From Luzula sylvatica (lineage: Eukaryota; Streptophyta; Magnoliopsida; Poales; Juncaceae), in contig OX326959.1 of the NCBI GenBank assembly GCA_946800325.1, forward strand, positions 15,406,862 to 15,470,861: 64,000 nt of DNA, given 5' to 3'. The translations under genes were made by a program, and so were the position numbers. This document shows, piece after piece, positions 15,901 to 28,465 of this stretch (positions within the stretch are counted from its first letter, which is position 1; each line of letters opens with the position of its first letter). The notes below the pieces were generated by a model. The model saw only the letters and a program-made list of their open reading frames with translations. It was not told the DNA's origin and ran no database searches.

Positions 15901-16273
15901 AACTCCTCGATATTCCTAAAAACCGACCCTAAATTTTTAGATTCATTTTTTCTTGTTTGCAATTGAGATTTTCTCTAGATAATAATTTTTTTAATTAAAA
16001 ACATAGCAATGTTAAAGAGCAAATTCGAGGAAAACAACACCACACCTTTCGATTTTGTTTTTTGCCCGCTTTTTTCTTTAATTTGAAATGATTTTTGAAT
16101 CAATTCCTGCAATTTGAGTACGATACTATAATTGACGAATACCATAATAGTTGATACGTACCAGTACCAAAAGGACATTTGGTACTCCATAGTCATAAGC
16201 TTAATCGAAACTCAACAGCATAAATTGGGTAATTTGGTTGCCATTAGGATGGTTCAAAGTTCAAATTGAGACG
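12997..16273. other. 3.3 kb AT-rich intergenic DNA without genes
   Basis: No coding sequence supported. It contains a (CAA)n/(TAA)n run near 13524-13550, a (TA)n run near 15727-15747, and 14610-15300 with repeated ttttacgatt/cgattc words that look like a decayed transposon with inverted copies of that word at both ends. No target duplication was found for the latter. Confidence 0.4.
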
Positions 16274-16282
16274 TAAAATTAA

Positions 16283-17232
16283 GGAGCATTTTTGCATGTA
16301 ACCTTGTATAAATTTCAAAACTAACATATAACTCGTTTTTAAAACCTGGTGGCACCTGGTTTTTAAAACCCGGAGGATTAATTAGATTAAATATCCTGAT
16401 TCGAGTTTCACAAAAATTTAGAAAAAAAACCAGATTTTATAAATACGGTGAAAAAATTCAAATATTTAAACTACTTGATATCCCCAGATTTTACCGCTAT
16501 ATTTTCTATGCATAATTAACATATTTAATTAACATGATAAATTACATATGTCATATAATTAAGAATTAATTAATATAAAATCACCATTAATTTGAGTTCA
16601 TGAATTTGAATTAATATAAACTATTTTTTAATCATATATATATTTAATTATAAAATTAATTAAGTGTGTTGATTAGAATATATATAATTTTGTCTGAGCA
16701 ATGTAAAATTGCACTTTATTTTTTATTTGGTTCAATCCATGGACCTTAAAGAAAAGTTGAAATATTAATTTCCTCAAGATTTCCTCCGACACCCTCTCAA
16801 TATTATATTTAACAAATTTAATAAGCACGATAATTAAAAAAATGCATAGTTAATTGGTATTAATTATATGTATTAATTCAAATCAATGTTCATTATATGT
16901 TAATTATTTATTTATTATTTTATATGTGTTAGTTATCATGTTAATTAATATGATATTTACTAGGTAGTGATGTTGTGGTAAAACCTGGGGATTTGATTGT
17001 TTAGTATTTGAAATTATTTTCCGGATTTTATAAACCCGGTGATCTTTCTGATGTATCCAATCAACTGATTAAAAATTAAATTGTTTGATTAATTTAATTA
17101 AACCAAATAGTTTTAAAAATCAGTTGGCACCGGATTTTTAAAATCAATTTTGGGTTAGTTTTGAAATATTTAAAAAAATCAGGTTATTTTTCGAAAAAAA
17201 AATCGATACAAGGTTACATGCAGAAAGGCTCC
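16283..17232. mobile_element. Mutator-like element with long terminal inverted repeats, 950 bp
   Basis: Exact 9-bp duplication taaattaa-type word taaaattaa at 16274-16282 and 17233-17241. Left end GGAGCATTTTTGCATGTAAC and the reverse complement of the right end (GGAGCCTTTCTGCATGTAAC) match and similarity continues for more than 100 bp. 9-bp duplication plus long inverted ends is diagnostic of Mutator-like elements. No transposase; the interior is AT-rich. Confidence 0.88.
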
Positions 17233-17365
17233 TAAAATTAAATCTGAGTTGAACACGAACGAGTCATGAGCCACAAACCATGATCTAAACTTATAGTCCT
17301 ATCATGGGTTGTGTTTTTTAAATAAAGTCATGTTTACCGGTCTAGAAAACGATAAACGGTGAGTT

Positions 17366-18361
17366 TAAGGCTGTAACTTTAGCTCATGATTCATGGCTCG
17401 TTCGTGCTCGACTCGATAATAGTTCGTCAATAGCTCGCTCGACATTAACTCGAAATTAATCGGTAAAAGTTCGGCAATAGCCAATCCGAGCTTGAGCCAG
17501 ATCCATCTCGCTCGTATTAAGCTCGAAATAAATTTGAGCTCAATTTTAACACTAATTATTTCTATCATAATTAATTAATTCATATTATATATTATATATA
17601 CTATTATAATTTGAAATATGTAACAAAACATCTCGTTGCTTATTTCAAGCCCAACTTTATAGAGAGCCCGATGACATTTATCTCCTCGCTTTGTCTTGTT
17701 AATTACTTTCTCGTTTCGTGAATTAGCAAGACAAAGGCAAGAAATTCAAATTGAAATAAACCGAGGCAGGGAAAAAAAAACGAGACAACCAAATCGACAA
17801 GGAAGACAAGAAATTGAAAACCCTAGGTCATCTGCTATGTCGTTAATTAAGCTAAAATTTGCAAAAGACAACATAAATGGCAATAAATATCAATCTTTCA
17901 AAAATTTACACTCATAATTGTGATTTTTTTCGTTGATACGATAAGATTATGATTGATTTTGTGTTAGTATTGTATTTTTGTTTCGGTATAACTAGGCTAA
18001 TATGTTAGTCATGTTTGGTTTATTTTTTTTGTTTTTTTATACTTTTGGGTTTTTTTTGTAATTCCAAAAAAATTAGGGGATTTTTGAAGAATTCCCCGTT
18101 AAAATATATCATGTTAGATTTTGGTATTCCTTTAGTTTATTCACAGTTATTTCAAAAACAATTTAGTTAAATTCAAATTGACTTTTATAATTGAATTATT
18201 GTTGAGCCGAACCAACTAGCTCAATTTAAAATAAGCCGAGGTTGAGTTTGATTTTTTTAGTCGAATCTTAATGCTAAACGAGCAGATCCAGCTCGAGTGA
18301 ATGCCGAGCCAAATTTGAGTTTGGCACATCTCGCTCGAATTTGATTCCTTTGCAACCCTAA
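17366..18361. mobile_element. Possible hAT-like non-autonomous element with GAGCTCG-rich ends
   Basis: The left end (aaggctgtaac.. followed by clustered gctcg/gagctc words to about 17560) and the right end (gctcg words from 18195 ending ttgcaaccctaa) are inverted relative to each other. The flanking 8-mers gtgagttt and gtgtgtta match at 6 of 8 positions. Between them lies unrelated AT-rich DNA with a Mutator-like terminus fragment near 18064-18105. Ends are plausible but the duplication is not exact. Confidence 0.4.
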
Positions 18362-18737
18362 GTGTGTTACTATTATATCTTTGCATTAACAATTTTACAA
18401 GCGTTATGTTTTTCCATGGTTTATTGACTCGAACAAGTTCCAAAAACTCGGCTGAGTTGGATCGAACTCGGCCTTGTCCGAGTCTGATTTTTTATTTTTT
18501 TTATTTTTTTTAAGATAGTGCATGAATGGAAGTATATAATGATAAGACCTGGTTGAAAGAGTACTTGTAACAAAGAAAAAAATAGGGTTGAAAGTTTTTT
18601 TTTGTTTTGAAAAAGATGAATAAAGAAAAATAAACAGGCACAAGAGTTATGGCCTTGTGGGATCATTTGAAAAAAATTGATTTATAGATTTTTATGTTTG
18701 TATCATTTAATTGTAAATAAAATAATTATAACAAATT

Positions 18738-19286
18738 CTCCCCTCCCATTAATTTTTTAATACTAGAGATATGGTGAGGCCACGTCACCCCGATACTGTT
18801 CATCGGTACTGTTCACTATTGTACTGTTCATCTCGTTACTGTTAACCTCGGTACTGTTCTTTCTTTTTTTTTTTTTTTTTTTTTGGAATTTTATTTTATT
18901 TGACATATGTCTTGTGTTCTAAATAAAATATTTGAATTTTTCATCGTATTAATAAATATAATTGACATATGTCTTGTGTTCTAAATAAAATATTTGAATT
19001 TTTCATCGTATTAATAAAAATAATTTGTATACTATAATTTTACTATTAACAAAATACTATTCACACAAATACTTTTTGTTAGCCTGAGCTGGTATTATTA
19101 TTTTTTTTTGCTTATTATAACAGTTTTGATTAGTACCAAGCTGCGTTTTTTTGTGCTTATTATAATATTTTTGATTCGTACCAATTCTAAATATATCAAA
19201 TAATATATAAAATTATTACTTTTTCTTATTATATTATTTTTTATCAAATAATATACCCCGCAGCGAAACGCGGGATATTGTCCTAG
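18738..19286 (+). mobile_element. Helitron-like element, 3' end defined
   Basis: The right end has the Helitron signature: GC hairpin CCCGC-agcgaaac-GCGGG (19257-19274), eight bases, then CTAG (19283-19286) followed by T. No target duplication is expected. The 5' end is uncertain; a TC-leading start near 18737 is possible but is not preceded by A. The interior has four gtactgttc words (18798-18860) and a 62-bp tandem duplication. No Rep/helicase gene, so non-autonomous. Confidence 0.7.
18901..19024. repeat. 62-bp tandem duplication in Helitron
   Basis: tgacatatgtcttgtgttct.. begins at 18901 and again at 18963; the two copies are nearly identical. Confidence 0.9.
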
Positions 19287-19287
19287 T

Positions 19288-20743
19288 ATATTACAATAGG
19301 AGAACAAAAGATCACAAAAGAACTCATCACATGTTGTCCTCTAAAAAAAAATATTACAAGTACAATATTTATAAAAAATTATAGAAAAACATTAAACATC
19401 TTTTTATAAAAAAAGTACATTAAACATTAGTTATTACGGTACAAGTACAGTTTTACGTTGGAAGTTCAAAATTCAAATCTCATCTCATCTCATATTAATT
19501 ATTACTCGTTATAAATAGGTTTTATAAAAAAGAATAGAAAATTCATGAAATATTTATAAAACTATTTGAGAACATAGCATTTTTTAGATAAAGTTATGTA
19601 CATGTTATATTAAAATAGCAAATTATAATTATAATTATTGTTCATTAATTTTCTTGTAGTTATTATAATTCTTAAAGGGAGTATGTTTTTAGATGACATT
19701 TTTCTAGAATATTTTTTAGTTACTATGTCTCATTTCAAAATATTTATTATTATTATTTTTGAAATATTTTTTATAATGTTTGTCAATTTATAAAATGTAT
19801 TTTATAGTTTTTATCAACATTCCGATTTTTTTCGCCGAGTCTCGAGTTGGTTTGGCTGAACAAGTCCGAATCCGATTTCGAAGTTCATAACCATGATTTT
19901 TTCCTTAATAATTTTTAACTTTGTTATTTTGACCTTATTTTCAAGCAATTTATTGGGCAAAAAAAAAATCATGTTGGGCTTGGTCATGAAAAATGTGGGT
20001 TCTATTAGAATTTGAGATAGAACCGTCTTTTATTTTTGGGACTCGAATTTACCCATTTTTGTTTCATTTTAATTGTTAAATTATTGTATGCGATAAAAAT
20101 TTGGATCATTGATTAATAATTAATTTTTTCTAACAATAATTGTTTTGTAAATATTTTTTGTTTATTATTTTACAATATGTTTTAAGCATTGTTGGAATAT
20201 CAGATTATCATACATTAATAACGTGTATTAGTATTAACTAGATTCACGTTATATTAAGTCTAGTCAATTATGTATCATGTTACTTTATATTACATTATCA
20301 TATGTGAATGAAGTAGAATATGAAATATTTATATTTGAAATACTAATAAATTAATAAATAATATTATAAAACACATAACATATACTAATATTATTTTTGA
20401 AACTTTAATTTAAAAATTCAACGAATATATTCGTTTCATTTTTTCTTATTTTGACATCCTCAAGAACATAGTTCATACAAACCGTTTTGTTTAATTCGTG
20501 TAAGAAAAATATAATACAAAAAAATGAATATTTTTTTTGCGTAAATCATGGTGATCGAGTGATTAGTGATCCTAGCTAATAATAATACTAGTATTTCGAA
20601 TTCGAATATACACATTTGGAATATAGTATCAATTGTAAGGATTCGAGATAGAATCCTTAGGATATAACCAAACAATTTGATAAAAACGCAAACTTAGATA
20701 AAAAAAAAGATTGAAGCTTTAATATATCCACCCCCTTCTTTTT
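19288..20743. other. AT-rich intergenic DNA
   Basis: No gene. 20395-20475 (aattcaacgaatatattcg.. to ..catagttc) resembles a segment inside the neighbouring Helitron (about 21405-21475), so old Helitron remnants extend here. A tRNA-like pair of motifs near 20552-20612 is too degraded to call. Confidence 0.4.
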
Positions 20744-21207
20744 CACCTATCTTTGAGTCTCCTCATGAAACCACATCATCATGGTTATTCATGATTATTG
20801 ACCATTAGATTTTGTGATATTGATTCATCCTATAGACTTTTTAGTGATGTGTTTTGATCTAAACCATTGATTTATTTTTTAGATTTTTTGAAGATCATAT
20901 TTTGTGTAGACACTTATGTGTCGTTATTTTATACCATGTTTTAAGTATCCTTGGAAAATCACATCATCATACATTCACCTATCTTTGAGCCTCCTCGTGA
21001 AGCCACATCATCATGGTTATTCATGATTATTGACCATTAGATTTTGTGATATTGATTCATCCTATAGACTTTTTAGTGATATGTTTTGATCTAAACCATT
21101 GATTTATTTTTTAGATTTTTTGAAGATCACATTTTGTGTAGTCACTTATGTGTCATTATTTTACACCATGTTTTAAACATCCTTGGAAAACCACATCATC
21201 ATACATT
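20744..21207. repeat. 232-bp tandem duplication
   Basis: Copies at 20744-20975 and 20976-21207, beginning cacctatctttgag and ending catcatacatt, with a handful of substitutions. Confidence 0.88.
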
Positions 21208-21310
21208 AATGACGTGGACTAATATTATTGGTTAGGTTCGCACTAGACTAAGTCTATTCAATTGTTATCATTTCACACAAAATTACACGATCAAATGTGA
21301 ATACAATGAA

Positions 21311-21864
21311 AGATAAAGAGTTTATATATGAAATACTAATAACTTAATATGTAATATTATAAACATACAACATATAGTAGTATTAATTTTAGAATTTTAA
21401 TTTTAAAAATTCATGAAATATATTCGTTTTAATTTTCTCTTTATTTTGACATCCATATTAGCATAGTTCGAACATACCATTTTCGATAATTTGAATTTGT
21501 AAACATATTATGTAAAAAATACAATGCAAAAAGTGCATTTTTAGAAAATAAAATTTTAATTATTTGACTTACATGATAGAAAATGGAAGATGAAAAGTTT
21601 ATATATGAAATACTAGTAACTTAATATGTAATATTATAAACATACAACACATAGTAGTATTAATTTTAGAATTTTAATTTTAAAAATTCATGAAATATAT
21701 TCGTTTTAACTTTCTCTTTATTTTGACATTCATATTAGCATAGTTCGTACATACCATTTTCCATAATTTGAATTTGTAAACATATTATGTAAAAAATACA
21801 ATGCAAAAAGTGCATTTTTACAAAATAAAATTTTAATTATTTTAGTTACATAATAGAAATTTTA
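21311..21864. repeat. 277-bp tandem duplication
   Basis: tttatatatgaaatact.. occurs at 21321 and 21598 (period 277), continuing through ..aaaagtgcattttta.. with few differences. Confidence 0.85.
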
Positions 21865-22590
21865 AATATTAATATTTATTTTTAAAAAATTATAACTATA
21901 CTAATACCATATAATACAAAGTTGATTATATTTGTGTTTTCGATCAAACAAATTTAATATTAATGTTTTTGAAAAATAATAGAAATAAAAAAAAGTTTAT
22001 CCATCGAAATAATTTCTTAAATTTATAAACACTTATCAAATAAAAATGTTATTTTTAAAACTATAAAATTAAAAAAAAATCATATGCTATAAAATAATTT
22101 ATATTTATGTTTATGCTAATTAATTTTTTATATTATTTATTAAATCACTTGCAATATTAAGTTTGACATTATTTATAATTTTCATTGCATTTTGAATCAA
22201 TAACAAATTATTAGTAATATATAATTAATAATATGTTATTACGTATGTTGTATGATTCATTATTTTTATATTTGATATTGTATGAAATATTGTGAATAAC
22301 AATGATATAATATTTGTTGTTATGTTTTTTTTGTAAAATCATGTTATACCTCATATATTATTATTATACAATGACATTAATACAAGTGCTATTATCTGAT
22401 TAAGAAAATAATTTTTTTTGTCTTCATGATATAAAATAATTGTAAAACATATACATAATCATGAACAAATTAGTTCAAATAATTATATTATGAAATGATA
22501 TTATCATTATTATCATATTTATATGTACTTTGTATTACAATGAAAAACATAATTAACATTCTCGCCGCGTAGCGCGAGTATTCTCCTAGT

Positions 22591-24332
22591 CAATTTAACA
22601 ATCCATTTTACAAGTTGATCAAACTCAAGAATCAAATCAAACAATACAAGACAGATACATAGTCAATTCTCTCTCCTCTCTCTATTTATCGCTCTTAATT
22701 GAAAAAAATGAATATTTACATAATAGTATTTCATGCATTGTTATTTATTTTTGTAAAATTAAACTATTTTCCATATAATAATACTATGTAAGTTATATTT
22801 GTGTTTTTGTAAACTAATTTAGTATTAACATTTTAAAAATTAGTAAAAATAACAAATTAATTTATCTATCTAAATAACTTTGTAATCATATAATCATATA
22901 TCGAATAGTATTGTTATTTTTAAAAATGTACTTTAAAAAAAAGCATATGATATTAAATAATTTATATTTATGCTAAATTAAATTTTGATATTATTAAGTA
23001 AAATACTTTCACTATTAAGTTTGATAATATTTAAATTTTTCATTGCATTTTGAATCAATAAAAAAAATATTAATACCATATAACTAATAATGTGTTACTG
23101 TACATGTTGTACGGTTTCATATTTTTACATTTGATGTTGTATGAAATATTATGAACAACAATGATATAATATTTGTGTTTGTCTTTTAGTAAAAAAAAAT
23201 GTTATATCTCAAATATTATTATATAACGATACTTGTACATGTTGTACGGTTTCATATTTTTACATTTGATGTTGTATGAAATATTATGAACAACAATGAT
23301 ATAATATTTGTGTTTGTCTTTTAGTAAAAAAAAATGTTATATCTCAAATATTATTATATAACGATACTAATATAAATATTATTATTTGATTAAAGAAATA
23401 AATTTTTATCTATCATAATATAATAAAGTGGTTATATATCATAAATAAATAAGTTCAAATAATTTGATTTTTGAGATAATATTATTATTATTACAATAAA
23501 AATGTGTATTTTGTATTACAACGAAAAACATAGTCAATGATATATCAATTTAAACGAATATATTAAAAAAAATTGTTGATACACATAATATTATATATTT
23601 CACTTATTTTTAAATAAGAAAATGTTGTGATATTCCATTTTAACAGGTGTTTGGTAAGAAGTAAGGACGGCATTAAATATTTAAATTAGTGCATCACTTT
23701 CAATAGTGATTCTAATGTATCCCTCCTATCAATAATTGACTAATTCCACATAGAAATATTTTGATTGCATTTGGCGCATTTACAGTAATCAGGTCACCAA
23801 GGTTCGTGAATTAATGGTATATTGACTGCTTAATTTTTTTTATATATTTTGATTGCATATAGCTCTTCCTGTTTGGTAAGAAGTAAGGACGGCATTAAAT
23901 ATTTAAATATTTTGATTGCATATAGCTCTTCCTGTTTGAAGAATTCTTTTCGAACTATGTTATATATTGTTTAGGCGGTTTTAACTCTTAGGTTTATTCT
24001 AAAATCCAAGAAAATAAATAACACGTAAATAACTTGATCTGTACTGATGAATACATGTAACAATATTACTATTTAAAAATTGTTTTTGTGAATAATATAG
24101 TAAAAAAATCCTAAGTTTTTGGGTAAAATAAGCATTACCAACATTTCGTTTGTATTTTATCTTTTGCGGTGTAATTAATGTCAAATATGTTAGAATTTGA
24201 TGTTATCTTTTTGTTAAAAGACCAAACTACTGTTCTATGCTATAATATTCGTTTGACAACACATGAAATAGTGAAAGAGTAAAATTGCGAAGAAAAATAA
24301 TTTATATTTTATTTCAAGGACGTTAGGAAGAC
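22591..24332. other. Diverged Helitron-related DNA with a 135-bp duplication
   Basis: 22720-23530 resembles 21870-22560 at lower similarity, so it is probably an older copy of the same family. A near-perfect 135-bp tandem duplication starts at about 23099 and 23234 (gtacatgttgtacggtttc..). A second short repeat (tttggtaagaagtaaggacggcatt..) occurs at 23650 and 23873. No gene is seen. Confidence 0.5.
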
Positions 24333-24335
24333 TAA

Positions 24336-25076
24336 GGGCTTGTTTGGATGCACAAGTATTGAATGGTATAGGATAGTTGATTTCTAGGATTGGGATTTTT
24401 CAAAAACGATATCCTGTAAGACTAGTAGATGCAAGTAATTCTTCAAATGACTTATTTGGATGTGGTTTTAGTAAAATATAGGGATATACGTTGATATATG
24501 TGTAAGTTAAACATGCAATTAATTAAATATGTTGGTATATGTAAAATGATAATATAATTATTATATGAAATTTTCATGTAGTATATAATATAATATAATA
24601 CAACTAAAACCAAATAATGAATCATGATGTTAACTATTATATAATGATATATTATGTATCATAAGTATAACATAATATAGTATCAGAAATTGAAAACGAG
24701 CAAAAATTGCAATAAAAATATGAGATTGAGAATTTTTTTCGTGTTTATTAATTATAATAATTGTATTAATTTTGTTTTGAAAATTAAAGACATAAATTAT
24801 TCTGATGTAGGATATCAAAGATTAATTATGATTATCAACTTTCAATTTAATTAAAATGGAAACAGACCAAATAACACAATATACAAAACAAGAAATTGGT
24901 TTAGCCAAATAACTAATGATTTTGATCGTAACAAGAACAAAATAACACAATATATAAACATTACCTAGAAACAAAAAAATTAAACTTTAGTCAAAATATT
25001 ATTGATCAATTAAAAATTGAAATACCCTAATAAAATAAAAAGATATTGGGGCATTTAAAACATAAGAGTTAGTGCA

Positions 25077-25134
<58 letters not shown>

Positions 25135-25361
25135 AGGTAGAAGAGAATGATTAATGCTTATCAATTCCTAAACTGAAAAAAACTGAGCAAAAGCTTCAGT
25201 TTTAATTTTGCTAGCTTTTGTATACAAAATTTCCTTAAAATTCCTTAACTAAAGATTAACTACAATATACTAAAATGCATCCAAACAATCATTAGTAATT
25301 TATTTGGAATTTCTTCCTTACTACAAATTACTTGATACTTCCTTGTGATCCAAACAAGCCC
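24336..25361. mobile_element. PIF/Harbinger-like (Tourist-type) element, 1026 bp
   Basis: Ends GGGCTTGTTTGGATGCACAA and the inverse of ttgtgatccaaacaagccc form terminal inverted repeats, and the 3-bp duplication TAA flanks both sides (24333-24335, 25362-25364). This fits PIF/Harbinger. No transposase. It contains a (GA)25 run at 25081-25130. Confidence 0.82.
25081..25130. repeat. (AG)25 microsatellite
   Basis: Pure AG run of 50 bp inside the Harbinger-like element. Confidence 0.95.
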
Positions 25362-25364
25362 TAA

Positions 25365-26590
25365 ATAGTAGAAGTGTGGGAATAAAAATTAAATTAATAT
25401 TTTTTATTGGGACTAATGAGAGAGAAGAACAGAAAAAAATTTCTATTTCACTTCGTTTCACTCTTCCACCTCCCCATAAAATAGAGTTAAAACCAATTTA
25501 TTTATTTTTTCTTTCTTTTTTTAATCTTGTTTAGCAGAATAAAACCATTTCTTCTACTATCTTTCATTATTCCATTCTAATTTCACGTTGCCGAACGGAC
25601 CCTAGTGATAATTGTCCAGGTTATATTCCACAATATTGACGAATTATGGAGTATAGTTAAAACTGAACAGTGCGGCAATAAACATGTCATATATTTATAT
25701 TTATGCAAATAACGATTTATATGTTATGTTATTATTGAATGATATAATTATTATATGAAATATTTATTTTTTCTTTTTGTTTATAGCTGTAACTGTATAC
25801 CTATTAAAGTTATTGGTGAGTGTTATTTTTACTATTGATTTTTCTTATTCAGGCGTGAGAACAGAAAATAAATAAACAGAAGATAAAAAATATAATTTGG
25901 ACTTAAACAAAAATAAACATTTTATTCCAACATATTTCATAGAAATTTTAAACTAAAGGGTAAAATAAAAATGGATTGTTGATAAAGAGTTTTTTTTTAA
26001 AAAAGTTCATAAAATAAATTTTTTTTTATAAAAAAAATCACCCTTTGTATTATATAAAATACCCAAATTCTAGAAGGCCATCAGAGGTGTTGTATGTACA
26101 CCAGGTTCATCCAATACTATTAATTAGCCGAGAAGATTCCTTCTACTAACCTGTAGAAAGTAGAAACTATGAACCCCAAATAAACCTTTACCCACCCACA
26201 ATTATTTACGAATCCTTCTTAACGCATGAAGTGTCATCGCATAAGTGGAAGCCCGTACTATACTTGTACAAAGTATAAACTTCGTTAATATTTGACGTCA
26301 GAAAGATTATTAATAACTTAAGGAAAAAACAAAAAAGCGGCTAACTTTTTAATCCCAAAATACCCTTCCATTATTCTATTGATCACCATTCACAGCTTAT
26401 TTCTGCTCACTCAACAAATTCTACGCCCTTTTAACTCACGGCTGAAAACACAACTCTTACAGCATTACTCTTTACTCCTGACCTTCTTAAATAAAGTATT
26501 AATTTCGTGAAACTTTTAAGTGGGGAAAGTAATTCATAAATAAATATCCAATAAAGTGCATAATTGAATTCCGAAAATATCCTTGAAGTT
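25365..26590. other. Intergenic and bZIP promoter region
   Basis: No gene. The last few hundred bases become less AT-biased and probably hold the bZIP promoter. I did not find a convincing G-box. Confidence 0.4.
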
Positions 26591-26593
26591 TAC

Positions 26594-26601
26594 TATAAAT
26601 A
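26594..26601 (+). promoter_or_regulatory. TATA box of the bZIP gene
   Basis: TATAAATA at 26594-26601 followed by a C/T-rich stretch. It implies a transcript start near 26625 and a roughly 680-nt leader, which is the long uORF-bearing leader expected for S1-group bZIP genes. Confidence 0.55.
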
Positions 26602-27032
26602 AGCCCCTCGGGGTATGTATTAATCTCTTCCCTTCTTCCTTCTCGTTGAAGTTGTTGGCTCATTTGCGCTTTGGTCCCTCTCATTATCAGCTAAGTATTT
26701 TTTCTTTCTTTTATATCCTTTCCTTTTTATTTATTTCCATTTCAGTCCTTTCCTCTCCTGTCCTTTTCATTATATTCGTCCTGTAATTTTACTTATCTAC
26801 CCACTCAAATCTTCAAATTACATCTCAGTACAACAAAAAAATCTGTTCTTTTGACAGATCTGATCCTTAATTCCTCCTCTAAATCCTTGTTATTTCGTCT
26901 GAAAGATCTCGTAGTTGTGGAAATCTTGAAGAAATATAAATTTTTGGTTTCTAGAGAGAAAAAAGCGTACTTTTTGATCTGATAGCAGTATAACATCGTA
27001 TAGTGCACTGGAGAATCTATTTAATTGCATAG

Positions 27033-27092
27033 ATGGTCTCAAGGCAATCCCAAATTCAGATAAAATCGCTCACGAGGCATATATTATTATGA
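27033..27092 (+). CDS. Upstream ORF overlapping the sucrose-control uORF
   Basis: 19-codon uORF beginning MVSRQSQIQ. Its TGA (27090-27092) overlaps the ATG (27089-27091) of the conserved uORF in an ATGA arrangement. The peptide is not one I recognise as conserved; its likely effect is to set how many ribosomes reach the next ATG. Confidence 0.5.
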   Translation: MVSRQSQIQIKSLTRHILL

Positions 27093-27172
27093 TTGCGACT
27101 CATCTTCGTCGTGTTTGTTTTCTCCATTCTTTCTCTGTAGTCTTCCTTTACTGGTTCTATGTGATCTCATAA
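27089..27172 (+). promoter_or_regulatory. Sucrose-control conserved-peptide uORF (SC-uORF)
   Basis: 27-residue uORF whose C-terminus SFSVVFLYWFYVIS followed by stop matches the conserved sucrose-control peptide upstream of S1-group bZIP genes (bZIP11, 44, 2, 53, 1). In that family the nascent peptide stalls ribosomes when sucrose is high and represses the main ORF. The stop is 131 nt before the bZIP ATG at 27304. The N-terminal half is short compared with the roughly 40-residue Arabidopsis version, and translation of the uORF may begin only at this ATG. Repression here is inferred from conservation. Confidence 0.93.
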
Positions 27173-27303
27173 ACTCCTCGATCTCAAAAGCTCTATATAT
27201 TATTACATAAGGTTCTCTCTTAATCCCGATCCTTCAAAAGAAACCCTCAAATTTCTAGTAATCGCGAAAAAATCTGCATTACTAATTCCGATAATCCGCC
27301 CAA

Positions 27304-27735
27304 ATGTCGTCGAGTCAAACCAACCGATCCACTTCGAGCTCCGAAGAAGAAATAATGGATCAGCGAAAGCGCAAAAGAATGGTTTCGAATCGCGAATCTG
27401 CAAGGAGATCCAGACAGAGGAAGCAAAGGCACTTGGAAGAGTTGGTCACGCAAGTCTCGCAACTAAAAGAAGAAAATGCACGGATCTCGATGCAAGCCAA
27501 CGTGATCGCCGAGAGGTTTATTCGCGTAGATTCAGACAACGCAGTTCTGAGAGCTCAAATGATGGAGTTGATGCAAAGGCTTCAATCCGTCAACTCGGTT
27601 TTGAGGCTCGTTGAGGATTTTAGCGGTGTGGATATGGATATACAGGATCCACGTGTGCCCGATCCGTTAATGCGACCATGTCAGATTTTTCACGCTCCTC
27701 AGCCTATCGTTGCCTCGGCTTATATGTTTGGATGA
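27304..27735 (+). CDS. bZIP53: S1-group bZIP transcription factor (bZIP53-like)
   Basis: Intronless 143-residue nuclear DNA-binding protein, the usual size for S1 bZIPs. Basic region KRKRMVSNRESARRSRQRKQ (about residues 22-41) has the invariant N-x7-R, followed by a leucine zipper running to about residue 95 (LEELVTQVSQL.. to ..LMQRLQSVN). The C-terminus (NSVLRLVEDFSGV.. PIVASAYMFG) is closer to bZIP53 than to bZIP11 or bZIP44. S1 proteins heterodimerise with C-group bZIPs and control amino-acid, seed-maturation and low-energy genes. Translation is probably gated by the SC-uORF directly upstream. Clade assignment within S1 is a judgement from a few residues. Confidence 0.93.
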   Translation: MSSSQTNRSTSSSEEEIMDQRKRKRMVSNRESARRSRQRKQRHLEELVTQVSQLKEENARISMQANVIAERFIRVDSDNAVLRAQMMELMQRLQSVNSVLRLVEDFSGVDMDIQDPRVPDPLMRPCQIFHAPQPIVASAYMFG

Positions 27736-27739
27736 AGAA

Positions 27740-28465
27740 TTTTGAAGGAAATTGGATCATGGTTTTTGGTGGTAATTAGTATGGAATTTTAGTGGGTTTC
27801 TTTTGGGTATTTTGTATTTTTGAAGTATTTTATTTTTGTGCAAGTGTTGTATGTCGGTAGGTTGGACATGAATGTGATGTTTAATAATGGTTAATTTGTG
27901 ATGTATAATTTATCATGTGATATAATTTGATGGTAATGTATGTCTTTTTTCTTGTTATTTTTTTTTATTTAAAAGTGAAAGGAAGAATTAATTTAACAAT
28001 TTAACAATATAATTTAAGAGATAAATGCTCAGTCGGATCCGTATGCGAGATTTTTTAAAATTTATCGTATCGTTGTATTCGGATATATGTATCCCTCTCG
28101 GTGCAACATAGGTTAAGGCTGGGCACAAATTTATTAAAGTAGTATAATCTATACAAATATTTGTTTGCCCTTAGAATCTTTAAAAAATGTTTTGGGATAT
28201 GCTTGTTTGATATGCATTAATGATAGACACCTAAATTTCGCATCTAGATTTCATCTAGAAACATACGTGACAAATCACAATGCAGCCACATCAAATTTTT
28301 AAATGGAAATAAAATTTTAGAAATTTTAATTTGATCGTCACGTGTATTTCTAGGTGCAAATCTAGATCAAAAAAATCTAGGTGCCTATGATTATTGGTTT
28401 GATATGTCCTTTTTAATAAAAAAATAATCAAATTAATCAAATCTTGTTTTGGCTAATAGGCTATA
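27740..28465. other. bZIP 3' flank, AT-rich intergenic
   Basis: The 3' UTR probably ends before about 28000. 28220-28400 contains an inverted pair (atagacacctaaatttcgcatctagattt and its approximate reverse near 28350-28392) that may be a small unclassified hairpin element. No gene. Confidence 0.4.

Larger units (their letters stand above)
20744..22589 (+). mobile_element. Helitron-like element with internal tandem duplications
   Basis: The 3' end again has the signature hairpin CTCGC-loop-GCGAG (22561-22578), seven bases, then CTAG (22586-22589) followed by T. The left boundary is set only by the start of the repeat block and is uncertain. The interior holds two tandem duplications (232-bp and 277-bp periods) and no helicase gene. 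Its 3' hairpin loop differs from the 19.3-kb copy, so they are separate subfamilies. Confidence 0.6.

Noticed and set aside
26583..26786. 67-residue plus-strand frame near the bZIP TATA box
   Set aside because: Starts upstream of the TATA box and is a low-complexity F/S/L translation of a CT-rich leader; not a conserved uORF.
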